From: Parabacteroides sp.
Lineage (GTDB): Bacteria; Bacteroidota; Bacteroidia; Bacteroidales; Tannerellaceae
Length of the DNA stretch: 32,738 nucleotides
Reading direction: 5' to 3'
NCBI GenBank assembly: GCA_021204335.1
Contig: JAJPZM010000467.1
Location: forward strand, 1-32,738
Of the stretch, positions 8,895 through 16,817 are shown piece by piece. The notes below the pieces were generated by a model. The model did not search any database, had not been told where the DNA came from, and saw only the letters and a list, made by a program, of their open reading frames with translations. The translations under genes were made by a program, and so were the position numbers. The stretch's first letter is position 1. Each line of letters starts with the position of its first letter.

Positions 8895-10895
8895 ATGACA
8901 AAAGATATAACGCCGGAAAAGGTAGTGGGTGACCTTCGTTATCTGCAACTGCTGGCGCGGAGTTTCTCGACCATTGCAGATGCCAGTACCGAGATCATCA
9001 ACCTCGAGGCGATACTCAACCTGCCGAAGGGAACGGAGCATTTCCTGTCGGATATCCATGGCGAATACCAGGCATTCAACCATGTGTTGAAGAATGCTTC
9101 CGGCGCCATCAAGCGCAAAGTAAACGAGATATTCAGCAACACACTGCGCGACTACGAGAAGAAAGAACTCTGCACGCTGATCTATTACCCGGAGCAGAAG
9201 CTCGAACTGGTGCGAAGCAAGGAAGCCGACCTCGACGACTGGTGCCTGATTACGCTGAACCAACTGGTACACGTCTGCCGTAACGTCTCGTCGAAGTACA
9301 CCCGCTCGAAAGTGCGCAAGGCGTTACCGAAAGAGTTCTCTTATATCATCCAGGAACTTCTGCACGAGTCGTCCGACGAGCCGAACAAATCTGCCTATGT
9401 CGACCAGATCATTAAGACGATCATTTCGACGGGGCGTTCCTACGACTTTATCATTGCCATGTGCAACCTGATCCAGCGGCTGACGATCGACCAGCTGCAC
9501 GTGATCGGCGATATCTTCGACCGCGGCCCCGGAGCGCATATCATTATGGATACCCTCTGCGATTACCACCATTTCGATATCCAGTGGGGCAACCACGACG
9601 TGTTGTGGATGGGAGCGGCCGCCGGCAACCTGGGAAGCATTGCCAATGTAGTCCGCATGTGCCTGCGCTTCGGCAACCTGGCGACGCTGGAAGACGGCTA
9701 TGGCATCAACCTGCTGCCGTTGGCCACCTTCGCGATGGATGTGTATGGCGACGATCCCTGCGAGCTGTTCATGCCGCGCACCAATGCCTCCGATTCAACC
9801 TTCGATGAGAAGACAATCCGCCTGATCTCGCAAATGCACAAGGCGATTACCGTCATACAGTTTAAACTGGAAGGCGAGATTATCCGCCGCCGCCCCGAGT
9901 TCGGGATGGACGACCGCCTGCTGCTCCATCGCATCGACCTGAAGCATGGTACCATCGAACTAAACGGCAAAGTGTATGAACTGAAAGATAAAAACTGGCC
10001 TACTCTCAACGCCAAAGACCCTTATGCGTTGTCTATCGAAGAAGAAGACTTGATACGCCGCATCCATCATTCATTCGAATGCAGCGAGAAGTTGAGGAAA
10101 CACATGCGTTGCCTGTTCCGTCATGGCAGCATGTACCAGGTCTGCAATTCGAACCTGCTGTTTCACGCTTCCGTCCCCCTCAATGAGGACGGCACGTTGA
10201 AAGACATCTGCATCGAAGGGCAGGAATATAAAGGAAAAGCGTTGCTCGACAAGGTAGACCAGCTGATACGCACCGCCTATTTCGACGCGGAAGATTCGCC
10301 GGAAAAGGACTTTGCCCTCGATTACATCTGGTATCTCTGGGGCGGAAAGGATTCCCCCTTGTTCGATAAGAGCAAGATGGCGACTTTCGAGCGTTGCTTT
10401 ATCGACGACAAAGAGGTGCAGAAAGAAGATAAAGGGGTTTATTATACGCTGCGCGAAGAAGAACGGATCTGTGATATGCTGCTGGACGAGTTCGGTGTGA
10501 CGGGCATGCATCGTCACATCATCAACGGCCATGTGCCGGTGCGCTCCATCCAGGGCGAGAACCCGATCAAAGCCAACGGCAAACTGCTGGTGATCGATGG
10601 CGGCTTCTCGAAAGCCTATCATCCGGAGACGGGTATTGCCGGCTACACCCTTGTCTATCATTCCCGCGGCTTCCAGCTGGTGCAGCATGAGCCGTTCCTC
10701 TCCACCGACCAGGCTATCAAGGAAGGGCGCGACATCCGCTCGACAACGATCGTCGTCGAACTGAGCTCTCACCGCCAGATGGTGAAAGATACCGACAAGG
10801 GCGCCGACCTGCAACGCCAGATCTGCGACCTCGAAAAGCTCCTGTATGCCTACCGCAACGGCTTTATCAAGGAAAAAGAGAGGGTAGAGTATTAA
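8895..10895 (+). CDS. fbp: Fructose-1,6-bisphosphatase, class III
   Basis: Cytosolic gluconeogenic enzyme hydrolysing fructose-1,6-bisphosphate to fructose-6-phosphate. At 666 residues it has the length of the large class III enzymes of Firmicutes and Bacteroidota. The calcineurin-like metal-binding motifs are in order: SDIHGEYQAF (about residues 52-61), GDIFDRG (about 206-212), WGNHDVLWMGA (about 231-241), and NGHVPV followed by DGGFSKAYH in the C-terminal third. The frame is intact and the start at 8895 fits the promoter-like box at 8865. It stands alone: the MFS gene ends 63 bases upstream and a MITE-like element follows 12 bases after the stop. Confidence 0.95.
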   Translation: MTKDITPEKVVGDLRYLQLLARSFSTIADASTEIINLEAILNLPKGTEHFLSDIHGEYQAFNHVLKNASGAIKRKVNEIFSNTLRDYEKKELCTLIYYPEQKLELVRSKEADLDDWCLITLNQLVHVCRNVSSKYTRSKVRKALPKEFSYIIQELLHESSDEPNKSAYVDQIIKTIISTGRSYDFIIAMCNLIQRLTIDQLHVIGDIFDRGPGAHIIMDTLCDYHHFDIQWGNHDVLWMGAAAGNLGSIANVVRMCLRFGNLATLEDGYGINLLPLATFAMDVYGDDPCELFMPRTNASDSTFDEKTIRLISQMHKAITVIQFKLEGEIIRRRPEFGMDDRLLLHRIDLKHGTIELNGKVYELKDKNWPTLNAKDPYALSIEEEDLIRRIHHSFECSEKLRKHMRCLFRHGSMYQVCNSNLLFHASVPLNEDGTLKDICIEGQEYKGKALLDKVDQLIRTAYFDAEDSPEKDFALDYIWYLWGGKDSPLFDKSKMATFERCFIDDKEVQKEDKGVYYTLREEERICDMLLDEFGVTGMHRHIINGHVPVRSIQGENPIKANGKLLVIDGGFSKAYHPETGIAGYTLVYHSRGFQLVQHEPFLSTDQAIKEGRDIRSTTIVVELSSHRQMVKDTDKGADLQRQICDLEKLLYAYRNGFIKEKERVEY

Positions 10896-10906
10896 GACAG
10901 ACCTTG

Positions 10907-11088
10907 TTACAGGTTCATTTGCCGTCAGTTTTAACTGACGGTCCAGAGAGAGTCCTCTTGTCTTGGCTTTAGCCACATTTCTCTTTATCATCATTAATAT
11001 AATCATAAAGAAATGGGACTAAAGTCCAGAAACTATATATCCATAATAGCTATCCGTCAGTTAAAACTGACGGCAAATGAACTTGTAA
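10907..11088. mobile_element. MITE/REPIN-like intergenic element, about 182 bp
   Basis: Terminal inverted repeats of 35 bases (10907-10941 and 11054-11088) match at 34 positions. Each arm contains its own palindrome, CCGTCAGTT-TT-AACTGACGG, so the whole is two inverted palindromes as in REPIN elements. The interior holds further short dyads: GGCTTTAGCC, GGACTAAAGTCC, and CATTTCTCTTTAT with ATAAAGAAATG. There is no coding capacity. It fills the gap between fbp and the FecCD permease. Related copies elsewhere in the genome are expected but cannot be seen here. Confidence 0.75.
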
Positions 11089-11141
11089 TAGCCAAGTGAC
11101 TCTGATTATTTAGCTCATGTCAGATAATAACCTAATTAATA

Positions 11142-12176
11142 ATGTATAAACGAACAGCCCTGCCATATATCTTTCTGTCCATCCTGCTTATCCTGCTGTT
11201 TATGGGGGGATTGGTCTATGGCGCTGTGTCGATACCTGCCGGAAGCGTGATTGATATTCTTCTGGGAAAGGACATCGGCCGCCCCGCCTGGCAAAACATC
11301 ATCCTGCAATCGCGTTTCCCGCAGGCGGTGACGGCTTTGCTTGCCGGCGCTTCGCTTGCCACCAGCGGCCTGCTGTTGCAGACACTGTTTCGCAACCCGC
11401 TTGCCGGCCCCTCTATCCTGGGGATCAGCGACGGGGCTAACCTGGGTGTCGCCGCTATCATGCTCTACTTCGGCGGGACGCTCAGTATGGTGACCGAGCT
11501 GCCTATAACGGGCTACCTGGCCGTCATTATCGTCGCCTTTGCCGGTGCTTCCTGCATCCTGGGGCTGATCATCTTCTTCTCCGCCAAGGTGAAGAACAAC
11601 GTCATGCTCCTGATCATCGGAATTATGATTGGCTATCTGGCATCCTCGCTTATCTCCGTCCTGAACTATTATGCTTCGACGGACAAGGTACATGCTTTCG
11701 TGATGTGGGGACTGGGTAACTTCTCGGGCGTCTCGCTGCAACAGTTGCCCTACTTCCTGCTGTTCACCCTTGGCGGTTTGCTGCTGGCCATCCTGCTGAT
11801 CAAGCCGCTCAATGCACTGCTCCTGGGCGAGATGTATGCCGCCAACCTGGGAATCAAGGTGAAGCGCACCCGCATCGGAATCCTGCTTTGCACCGGCCTG
11901 CTGACGGCTACGACGACCGCCTTCTGCGGCCCGATCTCTTTCATCGGCCTTGCCGTACCCCATATCGCCCGCCTGATGCTGGGATCGTCCAACCATAAGA
12001 TGCTCGTACCCATCACGATGCTGTCCGGCTCCTGCATCGCCCTCTTGTGTAACATCCTGATGGTGATGCCTGGAACCAACAATATCTTGCCGCTCAATGC
12101 CGTTACGCCCATGCTCGGTGCGCCGGTTATCATCTACGTAATCGTGAACCGTAAGAACATCCAATATTTCGACTGA
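11142..12176 (+). CDS. FecCD-family ABC transporter permease (iron-siderophore, heme or cobamide)
   Basis: A 344-residue inner-membrane permease with about ten hydrophobic helices. It has the family landmarks LLAGASLATSGLLLQTLFRNPLAGPSILGISDGA (about residues 66-100, given here as the NPLAGPSILG signature) and GPISFIGLAVPHIARLMLG (about 268-286), as in BtuC, FhuB and FecD. It forms the channel through which a chelated metal or corrinoid enters the cytoplasm. It overlaps the ATPase gene by one base (TGATG), a coupled operon. No periplasmic binding protein or TonB receptor gene adjoins; the upstream neighbour is the MITE-like element, so the element may separate it from its usual partners. Confidence 0.9.
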   Translation: MYKRTALPYIFLSILLILLFMGGLVYGAVSIPAGSVIDILLGKDIGRPAWQNIILQSRFPQAVTALLAGASLATSGLLLQTLFRNPLAGPSILGISDGANLGVAAIMLYFGGTLSMVTELPITGYLAVIIVAFAGASCILGLIIFFSAKVKNNVMLLIIGIMIGYLASSLISVLNYYASTDKVHAFVMWGLGNFSGVSLQQLPYFLLFTLGGLLLAILLIKPLNALLLGEMYAANLGIKVKRTRIGILLCTGLLTATTTAFCGPISFIGLAVPHIARLMLGSSNHKMLVPITMLSGSCIALLCNILMVMPGTNNILPLNAVTPMLGAPVIIYVIVNRKNIQYFD

Positions 12177-13204
12177 TGAAGATGCATACGAAGACTCCTG
12201 TCATAGAGACCGGCCGGCTCAGTATCGGCTACCCGTTGAAAGGCGGCAAGCGTAAGGTGGTGCACGACGATCTGAACCTGCAACTCTTCCCCGGCGAGGT
12301 CACCTGCCTGCTGGGACTGAACGGGGCGGGCAAGTCCACCCTGTTGCGTACGCTCTGCGGCTTCCAGCCCCCGTTGAACGGCACGATCTCCCTGCTGGGA
12401 AAACCCCTGTCGTCTTACTCGCAAAGCAACTTTTCGCTCACAGTAGGTGTTGTACTAACGGAAAAGACAAACGCGGGTGGTATCACCGTCTACGAACTGG
12501 TTTCGCTGGGCCGCCATCCGTACACCGGTTTCTTCGGCCAATTGAAGAAGCACGACAGGGAGATTATCGAGCAATCGCTGGCAGCAGCCGGCATTGCCCA
12601 CAAAGCACACAATTACGTATCCGAACTGAGCGATGGCGAACGGCAGAAAGCCGTGATCGCCAAAGCACTGGCACAACAGTGCCCGATCATCCTGCTGGAC
12701 GAGCCGACCGCCTTCCTCGACGTGACGAGCCGCATCGAGACGATGGTCTTGCTGCACCGTCTGGCGGTTGAACAGCAGAAGGCCATCCTCTTATCCACCC
12801 ACGACCTCGACCTGGCGATCCAGATGGGCGATTGCCTTTGGCTCCAGGAAAAAGGCCGTCCGATGGCCTGCGGTACGCCCGAAGACCTGATCCTGAGCGG
12901 CGCCTTCGAGTCCTTCTTCGGCAAGGAAGGCATCGTCTTCGACCCCTCGACCGGCAAGCTGAATACGGAAGCCCCTGTCGACCCGATTGGCATAGAGGGC
13001 GACTTCCTGGTTTCTTACTGGGTAGGCAATGCGCTGATGCGCAACGGCTACCGCCCTTCTCCTGTAAAAGAAGGGCAGATGAATGTGAATTGCCTTGCCC
13101 CCAACCGCCTGCATCTGACCCTGCCCGGTGGAGAGAAGAGGGAGCTTACCGGGGTAGCGGCACTGGTCGAAGCGGTAAGGAGCGATGGTGCACTATCCCG
13201 GTAG
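12176..13204 (+). CDS. ABC transporter ATP-binding protein of the FecE/BtuD type with C-terminal extension
   Basis: A 342-residue cytosolic ATPase partnering the permease upstream. Walker A is GLNGAGKST (47-55), the signature is LSDGERQ (about 155), Walker B is IILLDEPTAFLD (about 178-189) and the H-loop is STHDLD (about 212). The ABC core ends near residue 255. The remaining 85-90 residues (from about FFGKEGIVFDPSTG) are an extension seen in Bacteroidota members of this family; its role is not known to me. The start overlaps the permease stop by one base. The TAG stop at 13202-13204 lies inside the first unit of a 23-bp-phased palindrome array. Confidence 0.9.
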   Translation: MKMHTKTPVIETGRLSIGYPLKGGKRKVVHDDLNLQLFPGEVTCLLGLNGAGKSTLLRTLCGFQPPLNGTISLLGKPLSSYSQSNFSLTVGVVLTEKTNAGGITVYELVSLGRHPYTGFFGQLKKHDREIIEQSLAAAGIAHKAHNYVSELSDGERQKAVIAKALAQQCPIILLDEPTAFLDVTSRIETMVLLHRLAVEQQKAILLSTHDLDLAIQMGDCLWLQEKGRPMACGTPEDLILSGAFESFFGKEGIVFDPSTGKLNTEAPVDPIGIEGDFLVSYWVGNALMRNGYRPSPVKEGQMNVNCLAPNRLHLTLPGGEKRELTGVAALVEAVRSDGALSR

Positions 13205-13275
13205 TGCAACGTACCCTATCGGGATAGTATTGGCAACCCTACCCGGATGGTATAGTTCACCCTATCAGGATAGGG
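13189..13275. repeat. 23-bp-phased array of short palindromes (array 2)
   Basis: Four dyads have centres at 13198.5, 13221.5, 13244.5 and 13267.5, exactly 23 bases apart: TGCACTATCCCGGTAGTGCA (13189-13208), CTATCGGGATAG (13216-13227), CTACCCGGATGG (13239-13250, degenerate) and CCCTATCAGGATAGGG (13260-13275). The shared core is CTATCnnGATAG. The pitch equals that of array 1, although the sequence is unrelated. The first unit overlaps the stop codon of the ATPase gene. Downstream (13280-13340) weaker dyads such as CCGCATC/GATGCGG continue out of phase. Confidence 0.8.
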
Positions 13276-13437
13276 CATGCCGCATCCAGAAGCGGTAGAC
13301 TGCTGCACCCCGATGCGGTACTATCCCACCAGGGGCGGTGGCGATGCCGAAGCTTCCCGTATTGCATGGCAAGCGTAGTGGCTGTCGGATAGAATGAATA
13401 GAATATATGGTATAACAAGATTAAGTATAGATGAATT

Positions 13438-14790
13438 ATGGCAAATGAAATAACCTGGCGGTTAGAGAATGAGAAAGTGGGCCGCCTGCTGTTGCAATAT
13501 GCAATCCCTGCGGTTGTCGGGACGATGGTTAATTCCCTGTATAACATTGTCGACCGTGTGTTTATTGGCCAGGGAGTCGGTGCGCTGGCGATTGCCGGGC
13601 TGACACTGACGTTTCCAATCTTGATCTTCCTGCAGGCATTCGGTATGCTGGTAGGGGCGGGGGCGGCCACCCGCGTCTCCATCCATCTCGGAAGGAAAGC
13701 AAACGAAATGGCGGAGAAGATGTTGGGGAATGCTTTTACCCTGACGTTTATCATCACGCTCGTTACCGTATTACCCTGTATGATCTGGATGGAAGACCTG
13801 CTGCTCGCTTTCGGGGGGAGCGAACAGACGATACCCTACGCCCGCGATTACCTGAATATCGTCGTGCCGGAGACGATCCTTACTTCGCTCAGCTTCGGTT
13901 TCAATGCCATTATGCGTGCTTCGGGTTATCCGAAGAAGGCGATGTTTACTATGCTGATCGGCGCAGTGGTAAATGTGATTCTCGACCCGATCTTTATCTT
14001 CTGGCTGGATATGGGGATTAAGGGGGCGGCTATTGCAACGATCATCTCCATGCTGCTTAGCGCCCTGTTCGTGATGAACCATTTTATACAGAAAGACAGC
14101 ATCGTGCGTTTCCACCGGGGGACGTTCCGGCTGGAAAGGCATGTGGTGTGGAATATCCTGACGATCGGCATTTCTCCGTTTGCCATGCAGCTGGCGGGTA
14201 GCCTGGTGGTCGTTATCCAGAACTATATGCTAAAGACGCATGGGGGCGACCTGGCGCTGGGGGCGAACGGGATTATTACGAGTGTGGGAATGTTGCTGGT
14301 GATGCTTATCATCGGGATTGCCCAGGGCATGCAGCCCATCGTAGGATTCAATTACGGAGCGGGGCACCATAAGCGGGTACAGGAGACCTTGCGGCTTGTT
14401 ATCATTACGGCGACCATTATTATGGGGATCGGCTGCCTGTGCAGTGTTTTGTTCCCGAAGGTCATCTCGCGAGCCTTTACCGGCGATGTAGAGCTGATCG
14501 ATGTAACGGCGAACGGTTTGCGTATCAGCTTGCTTGTCTTTGTGGTGGTAGGTTCGCAGATATGCATCAGCCAGTTCTTCCAGAGTATCGGTATTGCCTG
14601 GAAGGCAATGTTTCTGAGCCTGAGCCGGCAATGCCTGTTCCTGATTCCTGCCTTGCTCGTCTTTTCCCGCTTCTGGGGATTGGATGGCGTGTGGTATGCT
14701 TCGCCTTTTTCGGACTTCATTGCGGCCGTAACTGCTTGGGCTTTCCTGTGGTACCATGTTAAAAACATAAAAAGTGAGAGCTCGGATTGA
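13438..14790 (+). CDS. MATE family multidrug efflux transporter
   Basis: A 450-residue inner-membrane protein with twelve predicted helices in two homologous halves. Family landmarks include LLLQYAIPAVVGTMVNSLYNIVDRVFIG near the N-terminus (short form: VVGTMVNSLYNIVDRVF), GAGAATRVSIHLGR (about 76-89) and GIAQGMQPIVGFNYGAG (about 286-302) in the second half. It is expected to export cationic drugs or metabolites in exchange for Na+ or H+. The frame is intact. No clear TAnnTTTG promoter is visible in the 230 bases upstream, which hold the palindrome array. The gene after it is separated by 71 bases. Confidence 0.92.
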   Translation: MANEITWRLENEKVGRLLLQYAIPAVVGTMVNSLYNIVDRVFIGQGVGALAIAGLTLTFPILIFLQAFGMLVGAGAATRVSIHLGRKANEMAEKMLGNAFTLTFIITLVTVLPCMIWMEDLLLAFGGSEQTIPYARDYLNIVVPETILTSLSFGFNAIMRASGYPKKAMFTMLIGAVVNVILDPIFIFWLDMGIKGAAIATIISMLLSALFVMNHFIQKDSIVRFHRGTFRLERHVVWNILTIGISPFAMQLAGSLVVVIQNYMLKTHGGDLALGANGIITSVGMLLVMLIIGIAQGMQPIVGFNYGAGHHKRVQETLRLVIITATIIMGIGCLCSVLFPKVISRAFTGDVELIDVTANGLRISLLVFVVVGSQICISQFFQSIGIAWKAMFLSLSRQCLFLIPALLVFSRFWGLDGVWYASPFSDFIAAVTAWAFLWYHVKNIKSESSD

Positions 14791-14861
14791 ACATCCGGGC
14801 ACGTTATTTGTCTACTATATAAAAAGTGATTGGTAAAATATTAATTATAAAGAATAGAAGT

Positions 14862-15440
14862 ATGAAAAGAGTATTATTATTACTAGCTATCCTGTTGTTT
14901 GGTGCCGGCACCGGAACAATGATGGCACAACAGGATAAAGCTGCCGACAAAGCAGCCAAGAAAGCAGAGAAAGAGGCTCGTAAAGCCGCAGAAGAAGCCG
15001 AAAACATGGCACTGTTCGAACAAGCCGTCCAGGCACTTAATGCAAAAGACTTCGTGCTCGAGGCCGACCGTGTGGAGTTTAAACGCGGACGTTTCGTGTA
15101 TGTGACTCCCAGCACTAACTTTGTGCCGTTGAAAGGCGATCGTGCCACCATCCAGTTGGCATTCAACGGCGCTTACGCAGGTCCTAACGGAATTGGTGGT
15201 ATCACCGTAGACGGAAATGCATCCAACATCGATATGAAGACGGATAAGAAAGGCAACATTACTTTCAGTATGATGGTACAGGGTGTCGCTGTTTCTGCAA
15301 ACGTAACGTTCCGTATGGTGAAAGGTTCCAATAAATGTACGGCTACTGTAAGCCCGAACTTCAACAGCAACCGTATCTCATTCACCGGTTCCCTCTATCC
15401 TTCGGATCAATCCAATGTGTTTAAGGGACGTTCTATCTAA
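14862..15440 (+). CDS. DUF4251 family periplasmic protein
   Basis: A 192-residue exported protein: signal peptide MKRVLLLLAILLFGAGTG to about MMAQ (residue 24), then a Lys/Ala/Glu-rich helical segment (about 26-50; KAAKKAEKEARKAAEEAE), then a compact beta-rich domain (about 60-190; FVYVTPSTNFVPLKGD, ISFTGSLYP) matching DUF4251. Function is unknown. ATG 14862 is chosen over an in-frame upstream start because it begins the signal peptide. It is followed by a strong terminator at 15469-15498. Confidence 0.85.
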   Translation: MKRVLLLLAILLFGAGTGTMMAQQDKAADKAAKKAEKEARKAAEEAENMALFEQAVQALNAKDFVLEADRVEFKRGRFVYVTPSTNFVPLKGDRATIQLAFNGAYAGPNGIGGITVDGNASNIDMKTDKKGNITFSMMVQGVAVSANVTFRMVKGSNKCTATVSPNFNSNRISFTGSLYPSDQSNVFKGRSI

Positions 15441-15468
15441 ACATGATTGATATAAGCTGAACAAGAAG

Positions 15469-15498
15469 GAGACGTTGCTTTGCGACGTCTCTTTTTTT
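15469..15498 (+). terminator. Rho-independent terminator after the DUF4251 gene
   Basis: GAGACGT (15469-15475) pairs with ACGTCTC (15485-15491), with an inner GC/GC pair and CTTT loop, then seven Ts. It overlaps the promoter of the following gene, as at 783-828. Confidence 0.9.
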
Positions 15499-15507
15499 AT
15501 ATCTTTG
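15475..15507 (+). promoter_or_regulatory. Promoter for the GroES-like gene
   Basis: TATCTTTG at 15500-15507 matches the -7 consensus. A TTG at 15475-15477 lies 22 bases upstream, inside the terminator stem. The start codon is at 15532. Confidence 0.6.
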
Positions 15508-15531
15508 TACCACAACTTAAAACTTATAATT

Positions 15532-15912
15532 ATGCAGTTAACGATCGATCAGAAAGACATAGACAAGTTCATTATAATAGGCGACAAGGTGCTCATCAAG
15601 CCGAAGAATCCGCAGAGCCAGACCAAATCGGGACTTTACCTGCCCCCGACGGTTCAGCAGGATAAGATACAGAGCGGTTATATCATCAAAGTAGGCCCCG
15701 GCTTTCCCCTGCCTTCGCAAAGCGAGGAGCATGAGGTGTGGAAAAAGAAAGAGGGCGAAGTGCACTATCTCCCTTTGCAGGCACACGAGGGCGATCTGGC
15801 TGTCTTCCTGCAAAATGCCGCCTACGAGATTAATTTTAATGATGAAAAGTTCCTGATTGTGCCCCATTCCGCCATCTTGATGCTGCTCCGCGACGAAGGA
15901 TTGTTTGAATAA
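15532..15912 (+). CDS. GroES-like (Cpn10 fold) co-chaperonin family protein
   Basis: A 126-residue cytosolic protein with the Cpn10 beginning GDKVLIKPKNPQSQTKSGLYLP (short form: DKVLIKPKNPQSQTKSGLYL), covering the start of the barrel and the equivalent of the mobile loop, and the later GDLAVFLQNAAYEINFNDEKFLIV strand pair. It is longer than housekeeping GroES (about 90-97 residues) and has a charged insert (SEEHEVWKKKEGEVHYLP). There is no groEL nearby, so it is a paralogue, not the operon copy. ATG 15532 fits the promoter at 15500. An upstream in-frame start at 15475 would lie before the promoter box and is rejected. Confidence 0.8.
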   Translation: MQLTIDQKDIDKFIIIGDKVLIKPKNPQSQTKSGLYLPPTVQQDKIQSGYIIKVGPGFPLPSQSEEHEVWKKKEGEVHYLPLQAHEGDLAVFLQNAAYEINFNDEKFLIVPHSAILMLLRDEGLFE

Positions 15913-16008
15913 TGGCTTTTTGTTTGGCAAAATACTACATAGATTCACTTTTTTGATATACTTTTGCAAGCAAATCAACAAAACAAACTATCAACAGTAG
16001 CGATTAGC

Positions 16009-16806
16009 ATGAATAAAATTGTAAGCAAAGAACATTTCTCTACCAATGTGGTGAAGCTGGAAGTGGAAGCTCCTCTGATTGCCCGCTCACGCAAAGCCGG
16101 TCACTTTGTGATTGTGAAGGTGGGAGAGAAAGGTGAACGTATCCCTTTAACCATTGCTGGTGCAGATACTCAGAAAGGAACCATCACACTTGTGATCCAG
16201 GCCGTTGGCGGCTCATCCCGTAAGATTTGTGAACTCAACGTTGGCGATTATATCACCGACCTGGTAGGCCCGCTCGGACAGGCTACTCATATTGAAAAGG
16301 TGGGTACGATCGTATGTGTCGGTGGCGGTGTAGGCGTAGCCCCGTTGCTGCCTATCGTAGAGGCTTTCCATAAGGCAGGCAACCGCGTTATCGTCGTCCT
16401 GGCTGCCCGTACGAAAGACCTGGTGATCCTGGAAGAACAGATGCGTGCCAACTCCGACGAGGTTATCGTAATGACCGACGACGGTTCCTATGGTACGAAA
16501 GGCTTGGTGACCAACGGTGTTGAGAGCGTAATCAATCGCGAGAAGGTAGACCTGTGTGTCACGATCGGCCCGGCTGCCATGATGAAGTTCGTTTCCGCCC
16601 TTACAAAGAAATATGAGATACCGACAGTCGCTTCGCTCAACACGATCATGGTAGACGGTACTGGTATGTGCGGCGCTTGCCGTATTACGGTCGGTGGAAA
16701 GACCAAGTTCGTCTGCGTTGACGGCCCCGAGTTTGATGCCCACCAGGTCGATTTCGACGAGATGCTGATGCGTCTGGGTGCTTATAAAGATATTGAAAAG
16801 AAATAA
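16009..16806 (+). CDS. Ferredoxin-NADP+ reductase-like subunit (NfnA / dihydroorotate dehydrogenase electron-transfer type)
   Basis: A 265-residue cytosolic flavoprotein. The FAD-binding barrel spans about 1-95 (RSRKAGHFVIVKV, ERIPLTIAGAD), the NAD(P) domain begins at VGGGVGVAPLLPIVEA (about 103-118), and C-terminal cysteines in GTGMCGACRITVGGKTKFVCVDGPEF (short form: MCGACRI and FVCVDG) hold a [2Fe-2S] cluster. It is the small subunit paired with the glutamate-synthase-like protein 11 bases downstream. Together they form an NADH-dependent ferredoxin:NADP+ oxidoreductase in relatives. ATG 16009 is chosen because the family starts MNKIV; an in-frame ATG at 15964 adds an atypical 15-residue leader. 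TACTTTTG at 15959-15966 may be its -7 box. Confidence 0.88.
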   Translation: MNKIVSKEHFSTNVVKLEVEAPLIARSRKAGHFVIVKVGEKGERIPLTIAGADTQKGTITLVIQAVGGSSRKICELNVGDYITDLVGPLGQATHIEKVGTIVCVGGGVGVAPLLPIVEAFHKAGNRVIVVLAARTKDLVILEEQMRANSDEVIVMTDDGSYGTKGLVTNGVESVINREKVDLCVTIGPAAMMKFVSALTKKYEIPTVASLNTIMVDGTGMCGACRITVGGKTKFVCVDGPEFDAHQVDFDEMLMRLGAYKDIEKK

Positions 16807-16817
16807 CCGCTGAATCA

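Noticed and set aside
10071..11006. A 311-codon minus-strand open frame opposite fbp
   Set aside because: It lies opposite the intact 3' half of fbp and extends into the MITE-like element; no signal peptide or domain is recognisable.
11136..12164. A 342-codon minus-strand open frame opposite the FecCD permease
   Set aside because: Its translation is an abnormal run of Gln, Asp, Gly and Arg, expected from the reverse of a hydrophobic membrane protein gene.
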